47,556 nucleotides of DNA, taken from the NCBI GenBank assembly GCA_025201865.1, contig MU602674.1, positions 85,767 to 133,322 of the forward strand, written 5' to 3'. The notes below the pieces were generated by a model. The model was not told the origin of the DNA. It did not search any database and saw only the letters and a list, made by a program, of their open reading frames with translations. Made by a program: the position numbers and the translations under genes. This DNA is from Ramicandelaber brevisporus (lineage: Eukaryota; Kickxellomycota; Ramicandelaberales; Ramicandelaberaceae). Positions 7,119-16,258 of this stretch are shown in pieces (within the stretch, counting starts at the first letter, position 1; every line of letters begins with the position of its first letter).

Positions 7119-8416
7119 TGTCAAGAGAAGGGATTGTTAATGTCGATGCTGTTAGTGTTGTGTAGTTTGTTGGAAGTTGGTATTAGAAAGTAGAGTATAT
7201 GCGTGTCCGGAGAAGTGAAAGCGATTGAAAGAGTGAAAGAGAACGAGAGGATAGCACTTCGCTCAAAGAAAGACAGATCGAAGGGCTGGAGGGTGGGATA
7301 AATCAAGGTGGGAAAATTCTTGTGTATTCGTTGAGAGTTTGTTGGTGGGAAAATGTGATAGCATTGAAGAGCGAACGAGATGTGAACTAGGTACATTTAT
7401 ACAAAAACAAAGGAGACTGCGGTCCTACTGCGGAATGATTGCAATAGATAGACAACCTGACAGTGGACAGCCTGACAGTGGACGGTAGACAGTGAACGGC
7501 CTGATAGTGAACGGCCTGACAATGAGCGGTCTGACAGTGGACAGTGGACAGTTCTTCTGTAGACTTTGATAGGCAATGTACAAATTTAGACATTTGACAC
7601 TTGTGAGAGAAAGTGGTGGTGCGAAGGTGGCTCGCGGCTAACTAATTAGGGAAGTACTGTGAAGTTAGTTGTTGCCACAGCTCGTTGTTGCCGCTATCAC
7701 TGCTGAGTGGTAAGAGTCATCGGACTCACTGATTGGAAGTCAGTTCATTTAGTCTTCCTTCAGTTTAAGACTTTAGATTTAAAAAGAAAAAGACACCGTT
7801 TCGCTTTTTTTTTTACGTTGTAATTAGTGTGAGCTCACTAGCTTTTTGTGCTCATAGTGTGAAAGTAGAGAGAGACCGAAGTTGCCAAAGTCCATGCAAC
7901 GTGCCACTTTCAACACGATACACACTATCAAGTAATTTACTCTGATTCGTACAACAGTCGGCTGTGCTGGCTGAAACATGTTGCTTTTAAACTCCACTAA
8001 AATGGCTTGCAATATCATTGCCGGAATCTCACGTGGTGTTTTGACCGATGGTTAATTAGACTGTAGACCAGCCTGTGACTGGATGCCAAGCTATCCATCT
8101 GACTTGCGGTTGCACATTCCACCGGGTCGATACACACTCTACACTATACCTGGGTACATTAATAAACAGAGTTTGGCGCCACTACACGTGGAATCTACAT
8201 CCACGCGGATAAGGTTAGAGCTATTATGTTCAAAGCAAAACAAAACAAAACAAAACAACAAAGTCATGCGGCCGGAGCTTCGGACATGGTATTAATAGAT
8301 GTGCGTATGCGCTTGAGCGCTTAGTAGAAAGGACTCTTCCTTCAACATCAACATCACCATCACCATCCTTAACATCCGCTTATTCTCACACGCACCCATC
8401 AATCACCTTGTTCACA
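7119..8416. other. Long intergenic region between two secreted-protein genes
   Basis: About 1.3 kb. It contains a degenerate 15-bp minisatellite (7456-7551), an AAAACAAAACAAAACAAAAC tract near 8240-8256, and the presumed promoter of the 57-aa secreted protein with a weak TATTAATA (8290-8297, 127 bp upstream of its ATG). Small open frames here (about 60-90 codons) have no signal peptide, no recognisable motif and mostly non-ATG starts, so I call none of them. Confidence 0.55.
7456..7551. repeat. Degenerate 15-bp tandem repeat (minisatellite)
   Basis: Six and a half copies of a unit near CCTGACAGTGGACAG. Starts are at 7456, 7471, 7486 (one base short), 7500, 7515, 7530 and a partial at 7545. 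Copies differ by 1-3 bases. Confidence 0.85.
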
Positions 8417-8590
8417 ATGAAGATTGCTGCTATCACTTTCATTGCTGTTCTTGCCGCCTCTACGGCTATGGCTCTCCCGCCTCCTTGCACTCTCGGTTGC
8501 ATGCGCCAGTATCAAGCCTGTATTAGAGTTCGTCCGCGTGATGTCTGTGAACAGCAACGTGACGACTGCTATGCCAACTGTGATGACTGA
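8417..8590 (+). CDS. Small secreted Cys-rich peptide, 57 aa
   Basis: Starts at the ATG at 8417 in the context ACAATGAAGATT. Residues 1-19 (MKIAAITFIAVLAASTAMA) form a signal peptide. The mature peptide is about 38 residues and has six cysteines in the pattern C-x3-C-x6-C-x9-C-x6-C-x3-C, suggesting three disulfides in a helical-hairpin fold. The twin CxxxC ends are reminiscent of CX3C hairpins, but here follow a secretion signal. I recognise no named family. Secreted cysteine-rich peptides of this size are often effectors, antimicrobials or surface proteins; none of these can be claimed from sequence alone. Confidence 0.75.
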   Translation: MKIAAITFIAVLAASTAMALPPPCTLGCMRQYQACIRVRPRDVCEQQRDDCYANCDD

Positions 8591-8716
8591 GTAGTATGAC
8601 TCACGGTTAAAGCCACTGTCATAAATTGTATTCCGCTTTGATTATATCTTTCCTTTCATTTTGATACCATTTTGATTCATTTAAGTAAAGAATTGTTAAA
8701 TTTAAAAGAAAAAGAG

Positions 8717-9467
8717 TTAGTTTGGAGAAGATGGTTCATCGATTATGGAAGGAGCAAGTGTTGTCGTTGGAGAAGCAGGTGGCGGTGGTTGCTGCTGCTG
8801 CTGTGATTGTTCAGTCTGTTGATTGTCACGCTTGCGATGACGCTTACTGTGTCCAGCGCCAGATTTAGTAGACTTGGCTGGGCTAGATGGTGCAATAGAT
8901 GGTGTATTAGCTGATACAGCAGCAGCAGCTGAGGCTGAGGTGGTGGTCGCAGAAGTGGTTGTGTCTGCAACAGGAGATGACTGAGTAGTATCAGTAGCAA
9001 TGTCATCGGGTGTTCTATAAAGCGTAATTTCGCTTGCTCTAAAGTATCGTCTTCCTTCGTGATCCAAAATAACCACATTCAGCATATATCTCGTTGAAAA
9101 GCGTTTGTTAACATCCACAAATGTTGGAGTCAAATCATATCCACTGAGCCACAGTCTAATTGGAACATGGTCTCCACGCATGGCACATCCATCCATAATC
9201 TCATAGCGAGTAACTGTTTCATTCTCTGTCACTATATTCGGCGATGATCCAGTAGACTCGCGACGAATTATGGACAACTCCATGTGTTTGATATTGATGC
9301 GAACAAGCAAAAAGTAAATCTTGCCAATGATCACATCTTTGAGAGAGAATGCACTCTTGTTTAGCTCCAACTCAATGTGCAAACAATCTTCGATGCCAAT
9401 TTCCATCTTCACCGTTTGCTGCATTTGATTCCACTGAGCCAAACTAATGCCTCCTCCAATCGCCAGC

Positions 9468-9498
<31 letters not shown>

Positions 9499-10027
9499 GC
9501 TGCTGCTGTTGATGTGCACCAGTGCTGGGGAGAGTGTGAGTTGGAGGTTGGAAGTACTGGTACACCCAAATGTCCTTCTCTTTGATAATGTCGCTCAGTC
9601 GCTGCGCAACCGTCGCTCTCACGAAATATCTCAGCTTGACATTGATTCCGTGGTACGTCTCAAATGGTTTGCTGATCGCCGGAAAGTCGAATCCAAAGCT
9701 AGCACTGGATCCAAGCTCGCCAGGTGCAGCCAACTCTTGACTCAATGCCACAAACTCATGGACATTGGATTTGTCTCCGTACATTTCGATGCAGCCAACA
9801 AACTCAACCTTGACGCCATAGTGCTCGAGGTGGGCGGAAGAGCCGCCGGAAAGTTGGACTTGGACGCGGCCGGACACGGTCTCGTTGTCAGCGTAGAGAG
9901 GAGCTCGCTCGAGACGGTCCTTGCTTGGCCGGAACTGGACTTGGCGGCGATGGTCTTCATCGTCGAGAGTGATGACAACCTCGGCAGATGTGCCATAGCC
10001 AAACAGAGAACGCGCCAAGAAAGCCAT
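8717..10027 (-). CDS. VPS26: Retromer subunit VPS26
   Basis: A 436-aa protein from the ATG at 10025-10027. The arrestin-like fold is recognisable throughout: VSGRVQVQLSGG, LEHYGVKVEFVGCIEMYGDKSNVHEFV and LAAPGELG. Later come GINVKLRYFVRATV, KMEIGIEDCLHIELELNKS, KDVIIGKIYFLLVRI and GYDLTPTFVDVNKRFSTRYMLN. These match human VPS26 block for block. VPS26 joins VPS35 and VPS29 in the endosomal cargo-recycling coat. A run of roughly 15 Gln (about 9469-9510) is inserted in the linker between the N- and C-terminal arrestin lobes, where the human protein has only a few residues. A roughly 80-residue Ser/Thr/Gln/Pro-rich tail follows the conserved ITLYR end. Confidence 0.96.
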
Positions 10028-11577
10028 CTGTATGAGCTGTGCGATTGCCTTCTCGAAACGCTGAAGCTGTAGCTGGTGTAGCTGTAGTTGTAGCTGTAGG
10101 TGCAGTAGACGCTTTCGAAGCTGGGGCTAGCAGTCAAATATAAAAAGGGAACGTTTGCACAGCCAACGACGGTGAAATCGCGAGCCGTTGGGGATTTTTA
10201 TGAGTGAGTGTTTTTACAGCAATAACAGCGGTAGACCCAAACAATGGCTGGATGAGGGCTATGGAGAGTCGGCAAGACAACAAAGAGTCGGAAGACTACA
10301 GAGTCAGCAAGACTACAGTGTGTCTAATGTCTCATTTATACCATGTAGCGCGGCCAGTCTATACCCGTGCAGATGGTCCGGACCAAAAACGAACGAACCA
10401 AAGTGCACTAAACAAAGCGAACCAAGCCAAAAGAAAAAAAATTATAGCCATGACAACAGCACCAACAGGAGGAACAGGTGCTGGAAGCCACAGCAACCAC
10501 CCACTTGACAACGACGAGGGACGACGACGGCAGGGAGCACCGCCGTGCGATGCAAGAGGTGGGGGCGAAAGCCAACGGAAGAGGGGACGAACCAAGAGGG
10601 AGGGGAACAGATGGAACATGCCGCTGGGAAAACCCGGATGCCAACCACACCAACCTGGCGGCAGAGGACAACCACCACGCGGGACCGAACACCGCGCCAG
10701 CACACGACAGCACCTGGGACAGCGAGGGAACAACGCCGGGTACTTGAAGGAAGTCGAAGAGAAAATGTGTGTGTGTAGTGCAGTATGTTGTGGTGGTGTG
10801 CAGAAAAGAGAGAGAAAGACGCAAGCTTGGACAGGTTCGAATCGGTTGTTTGGGCAGACTGTTTATAAGGAGATAGGTGAAACAAGTAGTCATACTGTTG
10901 TCATGCAACACCGAGTAAGTTAGTCATGTTGTTGTCATAAAACAAATAATACGTCAATGTCACGCTGCCATTGGAGTACAAAACAGAGAATCTGCAGCAA
11001 TTAGGCGATCAATGCAAAGAACCAAAGAACCAAAGAACCAAAAGGTACAATGAACCAGGGCTTAATTGCTAATTGAAATCGAGTTTAGTACTTGCACTTT
11101 TAAAACACAACACTGCCAGCTCTCACAGAATTGCATCAAACATATTCGGGTAGTAGTAGCATGCTCCAGCTCTACGATGGTTATCTTCATATGCGAGTGT
11201 GTTTTTGCCACCAAGCCATCATAAGTTTTCAAACTCTACAGATCGCGATAGAAATGACCACCATTGGAAAGAACCACAGAAGGTGGTTCCAGTTAGCTAC
11301 ATGTTAGGGTGGTTAGCTTTGAAAAATGAGGGTGTTATCGTCTTTCCAGGAAAAGCTTCCTCGCAAAAATCCACCATCGTTCGCCGTTTGAGAGAAGTAG
11401 TGATAGGAGGAGTGGAGGAGGTTAGCGGACTGGTTGCTGCCAAGCTCGGTCGGTTGGTCGTTCGCTGTGTTGTTGCTTCTCTACTTTCCTGCCAGCCTGC
11501 TTTCCTGACACAGTTTGAGTCTCTCGTCTTTATTTCTTCCCGATTCCTCTTTGGTAACGACAGCAACGACAACGGCG
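10028..11577. other. Long intergenic region VPS26-COG1
   Basis: About 1.55 kb between two divergent genes. It contains a good TATA-like ATATAAAAAGG on the plus strand (10139-10149), 1.4 kb from the nearest recognised plus-strand gene. It also holds a strongly T-depleted tract (10441-10740) and an AACCAAAG repeat (about 11017-11044). Open frames run on both strands through the T-poor tract, but none shows a recognisable domain and they overlap in all frames, as expected from composition. I call no gene here but cannot exclude a spliced or non-coding transcript. Confidence 0.5.
10441..10740. other. Strongly T-depleted, GC-rich island
   Basis: I count 17 T in 300 bases on the plus strand (about 6 percent), against a much more even composition in flanking DNA. 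The plus strand is rich in A, G and C (CCACC, GGGAC and GACGACGAC patterns). It has no tandem period I can see and no recognisable protein. Confidence 0.7.
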
Positions 11578-13833
11578 ATGAGCGACGATCGAGCGCGTAC
11601 TCGAACGCGAGGCAGCAGCACAAGCAGCGTGTCGGTTGGTGGCAGCAACAGCAACAGCAACAGCGTGTACAATCCATCCACTTCCAACGGCAAAGTGCTC
11701 GCTCAGGCAGACACGTTGTTCACGCGTCATACAGTTGCCGAACTGGTCGCCATCGAGTCATCCACGCGTGCAGATGTTGGTCGCAAGCGCCAAGAGCTGC
11801 GTGCTGTCGTTGGTGAGCATTACCGACAGATCATTGCAGCTACAGACTCTCTGGCGGCAATGAAGAAGTCAACTGCATCATTGCTGGCTGGGTTTGCACA
11901 TTTGACATCGACTCAAACAGATACGATTGCATTGAAAGCAAAGGCAAACCAAGCTCGTATCAGTGCATCTCGTACTGGTAATGCTCTTCCTGCTGAAGAG
12001 GATACAGCACAGATCTCGCCATCGCCGCCTTCTGAACAAGGCAGAATGTCATACGCGGCCGTTGCTGCGGTTCCTCCACTGTCAACAGCCACGTCAGCGG
12101 TCGTTTCAGCGGCAAACGAGCATCGGTACTCGTTTGTGGTATTGAGCAAGCTTCTTCTCGAGGTGCCTGAGCATGTCTGGCGTGCAGTTGATCGAGGCGA
12201 CTTTATTCATGCAGCTCTATTGTGTCTCGCAGCCGAAGCTTCGTATTCACATCTGCAATCTGAGTACGCTCAGCCACAGTCTACTACATCCAGTTCAGCA
12301 TCGAACAAGAAGAGGCACGATGAGAATCTGGCAGCTGTGCTGGCAGAATGTCGGTCCAAGTTCCCGTTTGTGCGCCGACAGTGGACCAGAGTGTCCCAAC
12401 TGCGGAGTCAAGTACTGGCAAAATGCGACGCAGTATTCAGCAATAAACGTGGCTCCAATAGTGGTGATGATGGTGGCAATGATACAAAGTGGTTCTTGCA
12501 TGCTGCTGTAGCTCGGCTGATTCTTGAGAAGTGCTCCATTGACGACCTACTGGCTCATATTGTGTCTGTGTGTGAAGGATCAATTGTAGCTGTTGTTGAT
12601 AATGCAATTCGTGATCGACCTGCCAAAGCTTCAGCTTCAGCATCCATCAACCATATTCATGCTGCTCTTGCTCAGACTCTTGAGTCTCTGTCTCGCGTTG
12701 TAGTGCTAGTGGAAAGTCTCTTTGCTTCTCCGGTTGAAGAGCTGATCACCGCAGTCACATCAGCGCCAGTGTTTGAGGCTGCGGTACTGAAAACTCCATT
12801 TGCCAGTGTCCACGGCACGACTGGATCAACCATCATGGTCCATGCATTCTCTAAGCACTTGCCAGCAAAACTCTTGTCCACTGTGGTCAACATTCCATTC
12901 GCAACCAATATTGACAAGCAGCTGCCAGTGCGACATGCTAACAATTTGACTGATCGTGTTCAGAGGCTCATGAACGGCTCCAAAGGAGTTGACCTTTTCT
13001 CTCAGCTGGGACAAATTAACGATGTGATTGCTGTTCAGCACCGTCTTACTTCATCTTCACCATCATCATCATCCCCAGTGGCAGTAGCAGTGTGGAAACG
13101 ACCACAGTCGCCGTATGAACTTGTTCTTCAGAGTGCAATGCAGACGCGAGTTGTTGATCTAATCAAGCGAGACATCAAGGTCGCTCTGTTTGACAGTATT
13201 CAGAATGCCGCTAGCTCATGGGATTTGAGCACGCCGTATGGCCGATCCGTTGCCATTTCTGCTCTGACGATCCGCCGACATGCCTGGGGAGAGCCACTTG
13301 GCCACCGAGCTGAACAACTCTCCAGCGGCACCAATATCGCCACTGCTGACGACGCTGGCGATGGCCAAGTGGTAGAAGAGGAACAAGCTGCGGAATTCGA
13401 CATTGAGTCACGCTGGAGTCGCATTCTCTCTGGTTCCAGCGCCGATTCTCTATCCGATATCCGGTCTGCTGTCGCATTTGCTGTGAACCCACGCCCTGTA
13501 GCCGTGCGCGAAATGGCGGCAAGAGTCAAAGCTGCTGTTGGACGCATCGCGGAATCATCTCGCGAATGGCAGAAGATTCACCAACAGTCACAGTCTGATC
13601 CTGATGACATCGGAATGACAATTGTATTACGTGAATCAATTTCAGCCAATTGGAGTGAGTCAAAGCTAGCACTCGTTGCACTGTTGAACAGTAACAACAG
13701 CGGCAACCATGATGACGATGGCGATGGTGATGGCGAGAGTGAAGAGATGCAGAAACTGGTGGACGGCAGGAATGCTGCCATCTCGGCACTGTCTGACTGC
13801 GTCTCCGAGCTTGTTGATACTTTAAACTTTTAA
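11578..13833 (+). CDS. COG1: Conserved oligomeric Golgi complex subunit 1
   Basis: A 751-aa protein. I use the ATG at 11578; the frame upstream opens only from a TTG. The N-terminal block (residues about 40-105) reads ADTLFTRHTVAELVAIE, then R-ADVGRKRQELRAVVGEHYRQIIAATDSLAAMKK. This is the COG1/VPS51-family signature (human: EHKKEELRQMVGERYRDLIEAADTI). The rest is alpha-helical with Ser/Asp-rich low-complexity loops. COG1 belongs to lobe A of the Golgi tethering complex for retrograde intra-Golgi vesicles. The length lies between yeast Cog1 (about 417) and human COG1 (about 980). Only the N-terminus is strongly diagnostic. Confidence 0.88.
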   Translation: MSDDRARTRTRGSSTSSVSVGGSNSNSNSVYNPSTSNGKVLAQADTLFTRHTVAELVAIESSTRADVGRKRQELRAVVGEHYRQIIAATDSLAAMKKSTASLLAGFAHLTSTQTDTIALKAKANQARISASRTGNALPAEEDTAQISPSPPSEQGRMSYAAVAAVPPLSTATSAVVSAANEHRYSFVVLSKLLLEVPEHVWRAVDRGDFIHAALLCLAAEASYSHLQSEYAQPQSTTSSSASNKKRHDENLAAVLAECRSKFPFVRRQWTRVSQLRSQVLAKCDAVFSNKRGSNSGDDGGNDTKWFLHAAVARLILEKCSIDDLLAHIVSVCEGSIVAVVDNAIRDRPAKASASASINHIHAALAQTLESLSRVVVLVESLFASPVEELITAVTSAPVFEAAVLKTPFASVHGTTGSTIMVHAFSKHLPAKLLSTVVNIPFATNIDKQLPVRHANNLTDRVQRLMNGSKGVDLFSQLGQINDVIAVQHRLTSSSPSSSSPVAVAVWKRPQSPYELVLQSAMQTRVVDLIKRDIKVALFDSIQNAASSWDLSTPYGRSVAISALTIRRHAWGEPLGHRAEQLSSGTNIATADDAGDGQVVEEEQAAEFDIESRWSRILSGSSADSLSDIRSAVAFAVNPRPVAVREMAARVKAAVGRIAESSREWQKIHQQSQSDPDDIGMTIVLRESISANWSESKLALVALLNSNNSGNHDDDGDGDGESEEMQKLVDGRNAAISALSDCVSELVDTLNF

Positions 13834-13980
13834 AGAAGACTTTTTAAGCACTGATGTTCGGCATATCCGATGAGTGAGAGAGAGTGTGTGTGCAGATCCC
13901 TCACCTTGCATGGATGCGCGAGTGTATGTGTATGCGTGTGTGCGTCGCATTGCTCCGAGCGTCACTGTCTCTTGCCAGTG

Positions 13981-14049
13981 GAGATTCATTCAATTCCATT
14001 CAACTCTGTTCAACGTTATTCCATTGTATTCCAGTCCATTCCATTCCAT
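13981..14049. repeat. TTCCA-type degenerate pentamer repeat
   Basis: Repeated ATTCCATTCA / GTTCAACG / ATTCCATTG units downstream of COG1. It is imperfect, with a 5-10 bp period. Confidence 0.6.
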
Positions 14050-14499
14050 GTGCCATAGAGCTTGTGTCGTCACTTGAGCTACACAAGAGACAGCGAATCT
14101 GATTGCAATGAATAAACTCTCTTTTTGTTGGTTTGGGTGTTTTTTTGTTGAAATTTTCTATTCGTCCGCTTTTGTAGACTCATAGCAATGATTGGACAGC
14201 ACTGAATTCCATTCGGACCCTCACGCCGTTGCTTGTTGTCGCACCAGCCTCAAATGAGCTCCCCAAACACTACTCACCCACCCACCACCACCACCACACC
14301 ACAGCCATCTTCGTTGTCGCCGCCGCCGTCGTCAGCAGTTCTTCCTCTCTCATATATTATCTCCGGAGAAGGTTTTTGCACTTCGTCACTTGCAGTTTCA
14401 TTTTTCCCACACTTTCCCCCTCACACCACCACCCTCTCCTCTCTGACAAGTCTGCACGACATATCCGCAACTCCATCGTCCTGACCGCCTTGTGCGCTT

Positions 14500-14507
14500 T
14501 ATAAATA
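14500..14507 (+). promoter_or_regulatory. TATA box of arginase
   Basis: TATAAATA in GCTTTATAAATATTC, 167 bp upstream of the arginase ATG. Confidence 0.6.
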
Positions 14508-14666
14508 TTCTCGATACAATAGTCTTTGGCCTTTCCCACAATATAAGCTTCGACTCCGCAGCCAGATAGCCAGATAACTAGCCAGCCAGCCACCTCCACC
14601 TCCGCTTTCTCCTTTTCCTCGCCCATAAAACAGTCTCCAAGAGCAATAGCAACGAGAAAAAAAATC

Positions 14667-15755
14667 ATGTCTTCCTCTGCTTCAAACGGTCACCCACAGC
14701 AACAGCAAGAGCAACGGCGGGCTCCACCCAAGCGCCAGTTGGCCAAGTATACCGCCCCACGCTTGATTGAGCCGGTTGACTATTCGACTGTTGCGTCATA
14801 TGTGAGCCATTCTGTTGATCACAAGTTTTTGGCTGAACCAAAGACCGCCGCCATCATCCCCGTGGCGTTTTCCGGTGGTCAGCCCAAGATGGGTGTTGAG
14901 GAGGGTCCACACCACATGCTCCAGTTCGGCGTTATTGACCAGGTCAAGGAACTGGGCTGGCAGGTTGAGTTTGATGGCAAGCTCGTTGACTACCACAAGC
15001 TCCAGCCAGCCGCCGGCGACGATGCGGACATTGGCGTGCTCAAGCAGCCACGCTTCGTCTCCTTGGTTACCCAAAAGGTCGCCAATGTCGTCGAGGCCCA
15101 GTGTGCCGAGGGCAACCTGGCCGTAACTCTCGGCGGAGACCACTCGATTGCTCTTGGCACCATCTCTGGCTCGGCTCGTGTGCACCCAGATGTTTGCGTC
15201 ATCTGGATCGACGCCCACGCCGACATCAACACCCCGCTGACCACCGAGACTGGCAACATTCACGGCTGCCCAGTCTCCTGGCTGATGGGTCTTGCCGACA
15301 ACTCCTACCCATTCGAGTGGACTCGCCCAGTCATCTCTCCAGACAGCATCGTCTACATTGGTTTGCGCGATGTCGACGAGCCAGAGAGACGGATCCTGCG
15401 CTCCCACGGCATCAAGGCCTTCTCGATGCACGAGGTTGACCGCTACGGCATTGGCAAGGTTGTCGAGATGGCTCTTGACCACGTCAACCCGAACCGCGAC
15501 CGCCCAATCCATCTGAGCTTTGATGTCGATGCCCTTGACCCGACTGTTGCGCCAAGCACTGGTACCCCGGTTCGCGGCGGCTTGACTTTCCGCGAGGGCC
15601 ACTACATTTGCGAGACTATCCACGAGACTGGCCTGCTGGTGGCGCTGGACATCATGGAGGTTAACCCGCAGCTGGGCGACGATGAGATGCTGCACCAGAC
15701 CGTGACCGTTGGCTGCTCGCTGGTCAGATCCTCTCTTGGTGAAACTTTGCTCTAA
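14667..15755 (+). CDS. CAR1: Arginase
   Basis: A 362-aa ureohydrolase converting arginine to ornithine and urea. The binuclear manganese ligands are all visible: His in GGDHSIALG, Asp-His-Asp in WIDAHADINTP, and two Asp in SFDVDALDP. Arginase-specific features include GNIHGCPVSWL and the late LDIMEVNP Glu. The N-terminus has about 30 extra residues rich in Gln and Arg. Most codons end in C or G, unlike the low-complexity neighbours, which suggests high expression. It has a TATA box. Agmatinase is the main alternative; the NIHG and MEVNP blocks favour arginase. Confidence 0.95.
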   Translation: MSSSASNGHPQQQQEQRRAPPKRQLAKYTAPRLIEPVDYSTVASYVSHSVDHKFLAEPKTAAIIPVAFSGGQPKMGVEEGPHHMLQFGVIDQVKELGWQVEFDGKLVDYHKLQPAAGDDADIGVLKQPRFVSLVTQKVANVVEAQCAEGNLAVTLGGDHSIALGTISGSARVHPDVCVIWIDAHADINTPLTTETGNIHGCPVSWLMGLADNSYPFEWTRPVISPDSIVYIGLRDVDEPERRILRSHGIKAFSMHEVDRYGIGKVVEMALDHVNPNRDRPIHLSFDVDALDPTVAPSTGTPVRGGLTFREGHYICETIHETGLLVALDIMEVNPQLGDDEMLHQTVTVGCSLVRSSLGETLL

Positions 15756-16258
15756 ACTTTTTCATGTTCCAACACACTTCCTATCATTTCATTTCATTAC
15801 TATTATTTTTATTATTGTTCTTTTTGCCCGCTGTGTTTATTTGTTTGTTTGCAGAAAAAGTTTTATCCAGTTTGTTTGTCGTTGTTTAGAATGCCAGATT
15901 GCACAGCATCGACGACTTCGATACACTGTGTATTTTTTTTGTGCAAAAAATAAACAGGCAGGCAGGCTTGCTTGCATGTGCGAAAACTCACTTCGCCTCC
16001 CTCTCCTCTTCTCTCTCCTCTCGCGCTTGCGCTTGCGTTTGCTTTCTGCCCTTCGTTTGTTTCCTACCGAACGCAAAAAAATCAAACCTCTGCCTGACAA
16101 CAGCGGCTACCAACTCTAACTCCAACTCCAACTACAACTCCAACTCCAACCACCAAGCCTCAGTATACAATACACCAACCCGCTTTTCTTTTCTTTTTTT
16201 ATTATCCATATATCCACCCTCTGCATTCTACAGACACTACCACAGATACTGCTAACAA
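15756..16258. other. Intergenic arginase-importin alpha
   Basis: 503 bp. AATAAA at 15949-15954 is a possible arginase poly(A) signal. It also holds a GGCAGGCAGGCTTGCTTGC short repeat and a CT-rich region. A CAACTC/CAACTC-C hexamer repeat (about 16111-16153) lies in the probable importin-alpha 5'UTR. Confidence 0.6.
16111..16153 (+). repeat. AACTCC hexamer repeat in the importin-alpha leader
   Basis: About seven copies of an imperfect 6-bp unit (CAACTC, TAACTC, CAACTA), ending about 105 bp before the ATG. Confidence 0.75.

Larger units (their letters stand above)
13834..14666. other. Intergenic COG1-arginase
   Basis: 833 bp with a TTCCA-rich degenerate repeat (13981-14049), a CCACCACCAC tract near 14280-14300, and a TATA box at 14500. 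The arginase 5'UTR is rich in CCAGCCAGCC. I see no gene. Confidence 0.6.

Noticed and set aside
10825-10850. GGTTCGAATCGG resembling a tRNA T-arm/B box
   Set aside because: The flanking bases do not form a T-stem, and no acceptor, D or anticodon arms are present.
10204-10923. 239-codon plus-strand frame, and overlapping minus-strand frames, in the T-poor island
   Set aside because: It starts at GTG, all frames are open because T is rare, and the translations are Arg/Gly/Pro or Cys/Val low-complexity with no domain. I keep it as a compositional finding only.
14796-15695. 299-codon antisense frame opposite arginase
   Set aside because: Codon-bias shadow of a conserved enzyme; no recognisable protein.
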